DNA of 58,296 nucleotides from Haplosporangium gracile (taxonomy: Eukaryota; Mortierellomycota; Mortierellomycetes; Mortierellales; Mortierellaceae), in assembly GCA_015499985.1 (NCBI GenBank), contig JAAAUF010000143.1, forward strand, positions 1 through 58,296, given 5' to 3'. Numbering within the stretch: position 1 is the stretch's first letter; every line of letters begins with the position of its first letter. The notes under the pieces are model-generated. The model made no database searches. It had not been told where the DNA came from and saw only the letters and a list, made by a program, of their open reading frames with translations. The position numbers and the translations under genes were made by a program. Below, piece after piece: positions 46,901-57,174 of this stretch.

Positions 46901-49837
46901 GAAAGAGAGCGCGGCCAATGCCAGGCATACGGCTTCCTGTTTTGATCAACTCGGCTAGCCTCTAAATAAGCGATGGCCTTGTTATCATGGGAATCTTCGG
47001 GGTGCTGTTGCTGTTCGGCGTAACGGTAGGAGCGCCTCTATGACATAATTGGGGCAAAAAAAACTAAAAACAAGATTATTGTTGTGTCTCCCTAATTATC
47101 CTCCTTTTGTGTGAAAGGCGTGTGGCAGGGTCCACAAAGGACGTCTGACTTGTAAAGGCAGAACCTTTCAAGCGTCACTTTCCGCAATTTGCTGCTTGCG
47201 AATTAAAAAAAAAAAAAAAAAAGAGCGCCAACAGGAGAGAGAGAGAAAGGATGAAAATAAAAAGAAAAGGGGGTCAAAGACACTTTCCGAACGTGGAGAA
47301 GTTCGGACAAAAGCATTGCCTTCCGCCATTGCGGCTTACATTTTTCCCTTTTCTACATGGTCATCCGAAAATATAGGATCCGCAAACGCCAAGGAGCAAT
47401 GGATGACCACTAACCAGAAGGACAAGACGCAATGGGATCGATCGAAAAAACAGAACAATATATCGGCTCCACCCCTTCCCCTTCCCTCGTTTTCTAGTAA
47501 TTCGCTTACTTTGTCACGGTGCTTTACACATATTTACTCTCGATCATCAACTTAACCCGGCACTTTCAAACTTTTTCTGCCTTGGCAACAGTCTGTTCTT
47601 TTTATCCGTATTCCATTGGGGATGAAAAACTATTTTGGACTTTCGGGGGGAGAAGTAAGATTGGGGGAAAGGAGACAAGAATAGAAGGACAAAGCCAAGC
47701 CAGAGAAGGCTGTGAGCTATCACTGGAATAGAGATGGAAAGGGCGCCACATTTCTGCGATACATACACAGCCTTGAGGGAGGGGAATAGACGATGGTGGA
47801 AGGAGCCACGCACTACGATCGTCTTTTTGTTGTTTACCCCAACAAGGGTGTTTATTGCCAAATGAAGAAACCGTTGGTTAACCTAGACATAATTAGGATA
47901 TGTGCTTCGCTTTCGATTTTGTCCCTGACAAGGTTGATGAAGTGTTGTAGGCCTGCATCAGCCTCGCAAACAAGAAAACTAACATTGAGGAGAAGGGGAG
48001 GAAAGGGTTCGCAGGGACGTTGTCAACGTGGGCTTTGTGAGGATGTATTCTTGGCACTCAGACTCTCTTGACTGATCGAAGGACGACAATTTGGCCAAGA
48101 CGATCAAACGTTAAAATTGATGACCGATGGATGCTGTTGGGTGATGTTGCAGGTAATATGTGATGGTTGATGACCACAAACAAACAAGAAGAACAGGAAG
48201 GAAGGTCTTGGCCCTGATGGCTGGTGCGAGCTAAGACGATGGTCTGTTGTTTTTAATGAATGTCAAGAGAAGAACTTTCCAACAATCCTTTCTTACTTAC
48301 ATACCCCCGCAAACATCATCAAAAAAATAGCCATTTGAAGAAATGCATAAATCCGTTTCCTTTGCCATGCCGTATCATCCCATGGGGATAGTAGGTTAAT
48401 AAACATCAAACGACACAAAATCATTATGGAGTCTGAGCACTCACTCCCTTTTTTCAATTGAGAGCTGCTTTTGACTTGTTTGTTGTTAAAACCACAGCTG
48501 ACATGGAATATCATGACGATGTTGGCGATTGATGAAAAGGTGTGTGGCCCCCGAAAAAGGGAATTGCCAAGAGAGGCAGCAAAATCAACAACAAAAAACG
48601 AGTTGCAGCAGGAAAAAAGAGGGTAAGGGCTCCTAGTGCTTCCGGAAGGAATGAAGGAGCAGACAGGAGCAAATGGAGTCAGAGGAGTTTTTGGACGCGT
48701 GTCCGATTCGTGTTCGCCCTCCTGCCGAGCAGAAAAAATAGATTGCCAGATGACCAGAATGAAATTCTCCTACTCCCTTTCCCCCCTCCCCCACCTCACT
48801 CGCCCCCTTTCTTTTCCACACAGACACACATACTACATTAAAGCGTTTTGTGCTGTGTCAGTCGTCCTTATTTCGCTTGTATGGTTCTCCCATACTTTTC
48901 ATTTTTTTACTTTTCTGGTATGTGTAAAAAAGGAAAATCGACTCAACGTAGTTTTTCTACTTTGGGGCAGTACCCTCGCTCTTGTTCTGCCTGTTCTCGT
49001 TCTCAATCAATTGACTTGTTTCTTGATTGCCAAGGAATGCCAGCCTGCTTTGTTTGCTATCATACCCTTTTTTCTTGTGGTAATCAGAATTTTTTTGTTT
49101 GTCACTGCAAAACAACTACATCTGCTGTTACTCATGTTGTATGCTTTGGAGGGAAAGAAAAAATAAAGACACATCGCTGTCATGGCCCTGTTGATAATAA
49201 TTTTATCGGAAATAAACAAGAATGAATCATGGACAGGAAATAACTACCCGCAGACCCATTCCAGCCAAACCTGAAAATAACATGCTGCGGGAGAGAAGGG
49301 GAATCGCTCCGCCGCAACTAAAATGAAAAAAAGCCTTGTCACTGCCACGATCAAAGGGTGAGGAGTGAAGGTGTAATGAATGAAGTTGCGGTCATTTCGC
49401 TATTTCGCTCGTTGTGTGAACGAGCACATATACACAAGGGGATTGAATAACATAGAGTGAGAGGGTAAGAAAAGGGGGATGGAGGGAATGAATGGATGGA
49501 GGAAGGAAGCACACAATAAGGTAAATAAGGAGATGCCCTGTTGCCGACGCCGCCGCCGAAGATTCCGTAGTTGTTTATTTTGTAAAAGAATGAATTGAAT
49601 TTTTAGAGTTGCTAATAATAACGTCTCTTTTGAGCAGAGCGAAGCAGTTAGTCCTGGTTGATTATTCATTCATTCCTTTTTTCGTTCTTATACTTTCGTC
49701 GCTGATTTCTTGTTTGTTTGTCGCTCTATCTCTCCTTCACTCACCTTCTCTCTCTCTCTCCACTCGGTGTTTGTTCTGAGTGCAGACATGCCACCACCCA
49801 TTGACTCCTAATGACCTTTGAACCCACCCGGCTCTTC
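43920..49837. other. Gene-poor intergenic stretch, about 5.9 kb
   Basis: No open frame here shows a recognisable domain, a convincing splice chain or codon bias like the neighbours. The stretch is rich in short A, T, GA and CT runs (for example poly(A) near 46141-46157 and 47205-47222). It contains the CSF1 promoter at its left end (about 43920-44300) and upstream sequence of the zinc-finger gene at its right. The longest frame, 48636-49166 (+), is hydrophobic but sits on pyrimidine-rich sequence and has no family signature. I saw no tRNA, 5S or snRNA signature by eye. A non-coding transcript cannot be excluded. Confidence 0.55.
48639..48648. repeat. 10-bp palindrome
   Basis: CTTCCGGAAG is a perfect palindrome in the gene-poor stretch. 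It could be a binding site for a dimeric factor or chance. Confidence 0.4.
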
Positions 49838-49845
49838 TATAAAAG
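49838..49845 (+). promoter_or_regulatory. TATA box of the C2H2 factor gene
   Basis: TATAAAAG in a GC-richer context, followed from about 49870 by a long pyrimidine-rich leader. It implies an exonic 5' UTR of about 650 nt before the split start codon at 50523. Confidence 0.6.
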
Positions 49846-50009
49846 CAGGCTTGTCCCCCGTCTACCTCTTAATCAAATTTACCAACATATCTTCTTCATT
49901 CTCAAAAGCCAATTCTTAACTCTTAACTCTCACAATCATCGTCGTCGTTCTTATCTTGCTTTTTATTCCCTGCGTGCATTTTAACCTTTTATTACTCCCA
50001 CTTTTGTTC

Positions 50010-50174
50010 ATGCATAACATACCCGATTGTCAATCTCCTCAGCCTGTCTATACCCCTCCTCTTTTTACTCGCTTATTACCCTGTTATTGGTCGTTATTTT
50101 CTTTTTTGTTTGTATTTATTCTCGTCTTTCTTTTTCCTCTTTCACGACCAAACTGCTCAAGCCTGACTCTCTGA
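50010..50174 (+). other. Upstream ORF in the 5' leader, 54 codons
   Basis: If transcription starts near 49870, the leader holds this ATG-initiated 54-codon frame ending in TGA at 50172-50174, well before the main start. It is pyrimidine-rich, encodes no known motif, and might repress translation of the zinc-finger factor. Confidence 0.3.
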
Positions 50175-50522
50175 CCTTTTATTGTTGCCCTATCCATATC
50201 CACATCCATATCCATCTCTCGTTTGCAAATTGCCTCTTGTTGCCACCATTACTACTACAACAACAACTGCTCTTTTCTCTTTTTAATTCTTAATTACGAC
50301 TCTTCACTCTCACTTCTGTCCTTTCTTTCCTTCTTTTCTTTCTTTCCTTCTTTCCTTCTTTCCTTCTTTCCGTCCCTTCTCGTCCTCTTTCTTTTTTTCT
50401 TTTTTCTTTTTTACACATCCGCCTACTCACTCAATTCACCCACCACACTCACGCATCATTTTCACTGACCCTACCAAGGACCCTTCGTTCGCTCTTTCTC
50501 TCGCCGTCCAAATATACACACC

Positions 50523-53263
50523 ATGTAGGTATCACTCGCTCGACCTCTTATTAACGACGCATTCCTCTCTTTGATAAAAATTGACATTAAAAACAAGTAG
50601 ACTTGCCAGGATCTAGGATCTGAGCGTTCTCTTTTTCCCAATTGCAGAACCTGTTCGCTGTTTCAACGTGTAACTGTATGCTCATGATCCGCCTGGCAAC
50701 CCAAAATGCTTATCTGAGTCACATTTTGTTGTACCTGATGTGGCCTAAAGAAGTAAAACAAAGTGGATAAGAAGGAGTAGGATGAAGCTTCTAATGCACA
50801 CACAGAAAACGCGTTTGTGCTATCATCGGTTCTTGACATATGGATAAAACTATTGAATTGGAGGTTCGTCCTCAATTGCATGATCTAAGTGGACGAGAGA
50901 GATAGTAGCCAAAAGGGGATCTTTTTACTTAGCCGACCTGCATATTCAAAGCAAGGAACACACGCCTACATTTTGCCCCCTCTCTCCGGAAAAGAGATGA
51001 CAGAAAGAAAAGAAGGAAACAAAGGAGGATTGCATTCTCCTACGGCCCTTCTCTCAACTGAAATGTACTTTGTGTCTACTTTCTTTCCTTTGCATCTTTT
51101 TCCTTTACCTTCACCTCTCTTTTTTGCTCCCGTTCCTGGCAAGGATCTTTCCCACCAAGCCTTTTCTTTTCTTCTGGTTTCCTTCTTTTGCCCAGACTGC
51201 GGATTGGTATCCCCTCCGCAAGTCTAAGTGATCCAAAATGCATCATTGTCCAACAAAAGTGAAAATAATTCCCAATCAAACAATGCACGCAGATATATTC
51301 ATGTACGCCTCGATTCGACGAGCGGCCGGCGTTCGATCTGCCAAACAAACGCACGCGCGCACCTACTTCATCCGCAATTCATTGACCGTTTCTGACATAT
51401 AAACCCTTGTTTTCCCTACCTTTATTCTCTTTTTTTCTTCCTATCTCCCTTTATAGGCAACATTCTCAGTCCATACACTCGCCTGTCTTGAGCGTCCCCT
51501 GCTCCTCTAACGTCTCATCCTGCACATCATCCCCCTTCTGCTCCTCCGAATCAGGAGCTGAGCTCGACATTCTCGATCTGCCTGTCTCCATGTTCTTCCC
51601 CACCAAACTCACCGATGCTGGACCTTCGCCCTCGCTCTCGGCTCCAACAGTTGGTTACACTCAAAGCATAGTCGAGCTGAATGCAGCACAGAATGCTCTC
51701 TTCTTTGACCAACAACAACAGCAATTGCAGCAGCAGCATCAACAACAACTCCACTTTCAACAACTCCAACAGCTCCAGCAGCAGCAACAGCTCCAATACG
51801 AAATGGCCCACATCAGCCTCGGATCTCCTCGCACTCCAACCACTCCAGTCCACTCCATCACCATTCCCGAACACAACTCACAAGGGGCCAGCCCCATCCA
51901 CCTCGGCTTTCCATCCTCACCAGCCGCAATTCCATCGTCATCAGTGTCGACAGCCACATCCCCCCCTATGGCATCTAATTTCTCCAACATCAACTCTAAT
52001 GGAGCCTCAACCCCTGTTCACCACCCCGCCCTCTCTCAATTCCAAAGTTCTTATCATTCGGCTCCAAGACAACAACAACAACAACAACAGTTGCAACAGT
52101 CGCCCATGAATCAGGCATCCATTCAAAACCCCATCTCGTCGCCCTACTTTTCTCAGACTGACAGTCCCTTCGTCACCGACGCTGCTGTCTTTGGTACCAC
52201 TGACGCCCACGACATCGACCTCTTTCCCTTGAACCCCATCACATCGTCAATGCCTAATCACGTTCAGTCGATCTTGCACAGCTCTATCCATTCCCAAGAG
52301 TTCAACGCCGGCCATCTCACAGTGCCTTCGGCCGGATCCAACACTGTGACAAGTACGCATGGCTCCCCTATACTGTCACTCGACAATGTCAAGCATGATC
52401 GCCTCTCTCCAACCCTCCAGTCATTGGGACTCACCACGGACATGTCACTCCTCTGCAATTGCCCGGACAAGTACCCTTGCGGTCAACTCAATCACACTGC
52501 ACCCACATCAGGACCTCTAGGAAAGTCACTTTACTCGGTCATTGGCGAGGAGGATGAATTTGGCGGCTGCTATTCATCATCTTCGTCTGAACGCGCAGGA
52601 AGCGATGATGGAAGCGACGCAGGGTTCTTTTCTCAATTGTCCTCGTCCTCAGTCGGTACCAAACCTTCTTCATCTTCATCGACTTCCCGATCGGGCACAC
52701 GACCAAAGTCAATGTTGGTGACTTCATCCTCGTTCTCGTTTTCGGGGCAACCTTACGAATCTCCGTTCCACAAGGACTCCTCTATGGTCGCACAACCGCG
52801 TCCTCGTCGCTCTTCGTCTGGAACATTTGCGTATTATTCGCCCGCCACCGCCACATCCCTGCCCACATATACCTTTGGTGCTGGTCACCAATCCTCTCAC
52901 TCTCATTCTCAGTCACATCAACATCAGCAGCACCATCAGTACCAAGGCCAGCAATCTCGATCTACTATTATTCATCACCCCCAGCAGCAATATGTTCAGC
53001 ACCTCCTTGACCCCGAAATGGTTCCCAAGATCACCGATATCCATGTGTGTCCTGTCTGCCAACGCCGCTTCTCGAGGCCGTTCAACCTGCGATCGCACAT
53101 CATGACACATACGACATCGCGTCCGTTCCCCTGCGATGAGTGCCATTGGAGGTTTTCTCGGCAGCATGATCTTCTGCGTCATAAACGAGCCAAGCACCCC
53201 GGATCGGTTCCCCTTCTGCCTCCCAAGGTCCCCAAGGCCAAGACCGAACCCGCTAAGGAGTAG
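50523..53263 (+). CDS. Two-finger C2H2 transcription factor, Crz1-like
   Basis: Two coding exons. The first contributes only A and T of the start codon (50523-50524). After a 932-bp intron (donor GTAGGT at 50525, acceptor ending 51456) the second exon runs 51457-53263, giving 602 aa that begin MQHSQSIHSP. If this model is wrong, an internal ATG at 51590 would start a protein 45 residues shorter. Two C2H2 fingers lie at residues 532-552 and 560-581, with the NLRSH and RQHDLLRH contact helices seen in Crz1-type calcineurin-responsive factors. The first 530 residues are Gln-rich (83-113) and Ser/Pro-rich, as in activation domains. PVHSIT at 131-136 is a degenerate candidate for a calcineurin PxIxIT site. 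Nuclear DNA binding is confident; calcineurin control is inferred. An AATAAA follows at 53286. Confidence 0.85.
50525..51456 (+). other. 932-bp intron splitting the start codon
   Basis: Donor GTAGGT directly follows AT of the start codon. The acceptor (CTATCTCCCTTTATAG) precedes the G of ATG. Unspliced RNA would read AUG UAG at this place, so only the spliced form opens the main reading frame. I see no snoRNA or other gene inside. Confidence 0.7.
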
Positions 53264-53749
53264 ATCAAGGGTCTAGTTAGAAAAAAATAAACTTTTTGAC
53301 AGTCACATCAAATTCCAAATGTCGTTCCAAGACTGTGTTAGGAGGTGGTGGAAGAGAGTGTTGTTGGCTGTGTGAACACCTCGAAGGCAGCACGGGGAAA
53401 TGGAGTTTGGATGGTAGATAGTAAAAAGACGCTTTTGGTGCTTACTATACCACATTTAATTACTCCTTCCTGCATTTGTCTTAGCTGGAACATTGGCTGT
53501 CTCTTATTTTTATTACTTTTCTTTCTTGTCTTGACTTTCTTTTTTTTCTTTCCTTCACTTCTTTCCCCTCTCCTCTCGTCTTCTCAGTTCCTTCATCCTC
53601 TCTCCTTTCCTCCCCTCCTTTCCGCTGTAATATCCATCAGCTCCCCTCGTTGATCTACGTCCCTCCTCTTCCACCTCCATTCGTCTTCTCTCTCTTAATT
53701 CACTCCCTCCCTTCATATCGTTACATACAAGCTTTTTTTTATTTAACAG
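53264..53749. other. Intergenic: zinc-finger 3' UTR and transporter promoter
   Basis: It contains the poly(A) signal at 53286 and, from about 53510 to 53700, a CT-rich leader-like tract. The bases just before the transporter ATG (TTTATTTAACAG) look like a 3' splice site, so a 5' UTR intron may end exactly at the start codon. Confidence 0.5.
53286..53291 (+). other. Candidate poly(A) signal, C2H2 factor gene
   Basis: AATAAA 23 nt after the stop codon. That is close, so a downstream signal may be used instead. Confidence 0.4.
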
Positions 53750-56700
53750 ATGGCGTCCAACGGAGTTCAGGAAGCGTCCCGTTACAACATACCCGATGGA
53801 GCACTACCACTTCAAAGCGGAGGAGGAGGCGTCGTAAGTGCAGGCCACAGCAGCATCCACAAGCCCAACAACAACGGCAACAGCAATACCTCGACTGCTG
53901 TCGGATCTAGCACAGGAGTCGACGATCGCTTCACCAAGGACCTCGGCAACAACAGCAACAACAGTGGCAACAACGGAGACATGAGCGAAGAGGACAGTTC
54001 GCCGTCAAAGTTCTTGTACTTGCTTATTACCTGTCTGGCGATCGGAGGATTTCTGTTCGGCTATGATACAGGAGTGATTGCGGGCGCACTGTTGCCGATC
54101 AAGGAGGAATTTGGACTCACGAGCCAACAGCAAGAGTTTGTCGTTGGAGGTGAGTTTTTCTTGCGAGGGAGGAGGAGGGAGTGCGCTTATTTCTCATCGA
54201 GATAAGAGCAACAACAAACAAACATGGTCCAAGGAAAGAGCGAGGTCAATTTAAATAGAGATCGTCATTGTGGAGAGAGAAGCGACAAAGGCTAAAGGAG
54301 ATCATCATTTCTCCTCTACGCTTCGTCTCGTTTTTTTTCCTTCAACCCTTGTTTCTTCTTCTCTCTCCTTACTTTTTTGTCCTTGTTCTTGATGTTGTCC
54401 TTTCCTTTCCTCTCTTTTTTTTCTTCTTCCATTCCTTCCACCCCTGTTTTCCTTTCCGACACACCCTTTGTTGCGCCATTTATTTCATTTGAACCCAGAC
54501 TGAAAGTGGGACACAAAGGGCTCTGTACTGGTACCTCCAGGTACCTCGAATGCCGTTTTGGTTCATCTTCTTCTTCCCCTCTGCTACTGTCCTTCTGCCG
54601 TATTCGGCTTCCTTTCTCTCTCCTGCATACCCTTATGAACGAAGGTGTCGTTTGATGGAGTCCTTTTTGGAACCCATGTGAATGTTTAACTTTTGTTTTT
54701 GGTCACACAAAGCATCGTTCTTGACCGGCTTTTTTATTTTTTGAGGAAAGCGCCTCTTTTTGTGCGATCGAGAATTTGGTACTTACACGCTCCAATCATT
54801 TTAATTCCAACGACCATTTTTTTTTTACAGGAACGACGCTGGGAGCTATTATCGGTGGTCTGTTGGCAGGAGCGCTGTCGGATCTTGTGGGTCGCAAGCC
54901 TGTGACGCTGCTGTCGTCGGTGATCTTTGTAGTTGGAGCCGCCTTGATGACTTTTGCGCATGCCTACTGGCTCCTCCTGCTGGGCCGAGTCGTCGTCGGA
55001 GTTGGCGTAGGTAAGAAATATATTGCTGCTAATAGACACAATGCTAGTTATGATGATCAGAAAAGTGTATGTGGGAAAAATACCCTCCAGAAGGAGTATA
55101 TCAGCGAGGAAAAAAATAGGTCTTACTTAATGATTCTGTTTCATTCGAATCCGACTTTCTGGGAGATATCGATCATGCTTTTTAAGCGACGGCGTCTTAC
55201 CGTCAATGTTACTGATACCTTTCTTCATCTCCTCTCCTTTCTTCTATTTTCTCTTCGTTGTTATATGCATAGGTCTCGCTGCGCTGGTTGTCCCATTATA
55301 CATTGGTGGTAAGTTGGAGAAGAAAATTGAGATTGACTAGATATGTTTGTTCAACAAGTTATTCCAACATCTTAAACCCTAAAGCGGGGGTTAATGAAAA
55401 AAGTACTAACAGGCATGTACCTTCCCTATTGGACTCTTGTGTTCAATTCAATAGAACTCGCTCCAAGGTAAAATAACACAACAAGGACGATTGCAGGGTT
55501 AAGGGCACAGGGACACTTGACACAGGTATCTGGATGTCTAACGATTCTGTTTATTTTTTTTTCTATTAACAAATCTTTTTGTAGCGCGTATCGTGGACGT
55601 TTGGTGACAATGAACGTGCTGTTAATCACAGGAGGTCAATTGGTCGCGTATCTGGTCTCGTCAGCATTGACAGATGTGCACAACGGCTGGCGCTGGATGA
55701 TGGCCATTTCAGCCCTGCCTGCTCTCCTTCAACTTGTGACCCTCCCCTTCCTCCCCGAATCCCCGCGTTTCCTGGTCAAGAAGGGCGACATCTCTGGAGC
55801 TATGGCCGTGTTGAGGCGCTGCATGGGACTCTCGGACGCCAACGATGACTATATTGCCAAGGAAGTCGATTCAATCCGGGAAAGTCTGGAATTGAGTCAC
55901 AAGACCCGGTACCGGGATCTATTGCGCAAGGATCTGAGACGCCCCCTGATTATTGCCTGCTTTATGCAGCTGTGGCAGCAGCTATCGGGGTTCAACACGG
56001 CCATGTACTACTCGGCGACTATTCTTAAGATGGCGGGCTTCCCTAATGCCAAGAGCGCGACCTTGTTTTCGCTTTTGATTGCCGGAACCAATATGGTCAT
56101 GACAAGTACGATTTTGCCTTTGTTGTCGTGTATTTTGCTTGGTGCTTGTGTGGTAGTGAAATGGAATTAACATAGTCCGTTTCCCCCTCTTCTTTCCTTA
56201 TAGTGGTGGCGATCAAGATTATTGACAGGGTTGGGCGCAGAAAGATCTTACTTGTTACCATGGTCGGAATGATCGCAGGACTAATTGTCTTGGGAGTGGC
56301 GTTCATCAAAATCGTGGGTTTCACAGTGAGCCAAGACGAATGTGTCCAATACGGCGACAACTGTGCAGCCTGTCTGACCGACGACCGATGCTATTTCGCA
56401 GATGCCATGAACACCTGTCAGGACATGGGTTGGGACGGTACAGGAAAACGACCTATCTATACGGGCGTCTGCCCGAACCGGTCCCAGGGGATCAAGGCTG
56501 GAAGCTGGGTTGCTTTGGCCAGCTTGGTCTTTTATGTGGCGTCGTACGGATTGGGACTCGGAAATGCGCCTTGGTTGATTCAGAGTGAGCTGTTCCCCTT
56601 GGATATCCGTGGCAAGGCTACCGGCATGGCTACAGGTAACCGCTGCTCTTTTTGTATTTATGGCTGACTGTGTTTATGAGATGTGGACTTTAGCCCCAGA

Positions 56701-57174
56701 TAAAAAAAAACAGATGACGACCGCTCAGGAAAAACACAGCAATCGAGACACCGAAAGAGGAGAGATAGAATGGGGGGAACAGTTTGAGCCCTATTTTTGC
56801 TCCATATCCTAACTCTCATTTTTGTCTTTATTTTCCATCTGTCTGCAACAACCTCCTTAGCTTGCAATTTTGCCGGAAACCTGGTGATTTCGCTCACATT
56901 TCTGACACTGACCCAGCGGATCACAGCCACGGGCACCTTTTGGCTCTACGCTGGGATCCTGGTCATCGCTTGGTTGTTTGTCTACTTTATGGTCCCCGAG
57001 ACTGCTGGTTTGAACTTGGAGGATATTCAGGAGTTGTTCCGGACTGAGGCCACAGGCGAGGCAAGTGAGCCGACGTATGTTATGGATGGTCGTGGTGATA
57101 GTGAAGGGACAGGTACGGGTGCTGGTGAAGATGGACGCAGACGGCGTCGTGGTCAGGGCTCTCAGGAGCTTTAA
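53750..57174 (+). CDS. MFS myo-inositol/H+ symporter-like transporter (HMIT type)
   Basis: Seven exons: 53750-54149, 54831-55010, 55273-55308, 55455-55467, 55585-56105, 56204-56635 and 56861-57174, giving 631 aa with twelve predicted membrane helices. Sugar-porter signatures are all present: GFLFGYDTGVIAGALL, SDLVGRKP, PLYIGELAPSAYRGR, PESPRFL, QQLSGFNTAMYY, DRVGRRK and PETAGLNLEDI. Exon 4 is a microexon of 13 nt that supplies ELAP of the central motif; without it the frame breaks. The loop between helices 9 and 10 is enlarged and holds six cysteines and an NRS glycosylation site, as in animal HMIT (SLC2A13) and plant INT transporters but not in yeast Itr1. The Asn/Ser-rich N-terminal 80 residues and the Gly/Arg-rich C-terminus are cytosolic. 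Probable role: proton-coupled uptake of myo-inositol at the plasma membrane. A hexose or another polyol remains possible. Confidence 0.9.
55455..55467 (+). other. 13-nt microexon of the transporter gene
   Basis: AACTCGCTCCAAG is flanked by an acceptor (TTCAATAG) and a donor (GTAAAA). Joined to exons 3 and 5 it encodes the E-L-A-P-S part of the conserved PLYIGELAPSAYRGR motif in frame. Confidence 0.88.

Noticed and set aside
48636..49166. 176-codon hydrophobic frame in the gene-poor interval
   Set aside because: Its hydrophobicity comes from T-rich DNA. There is no family motif, splice context or codon bias.
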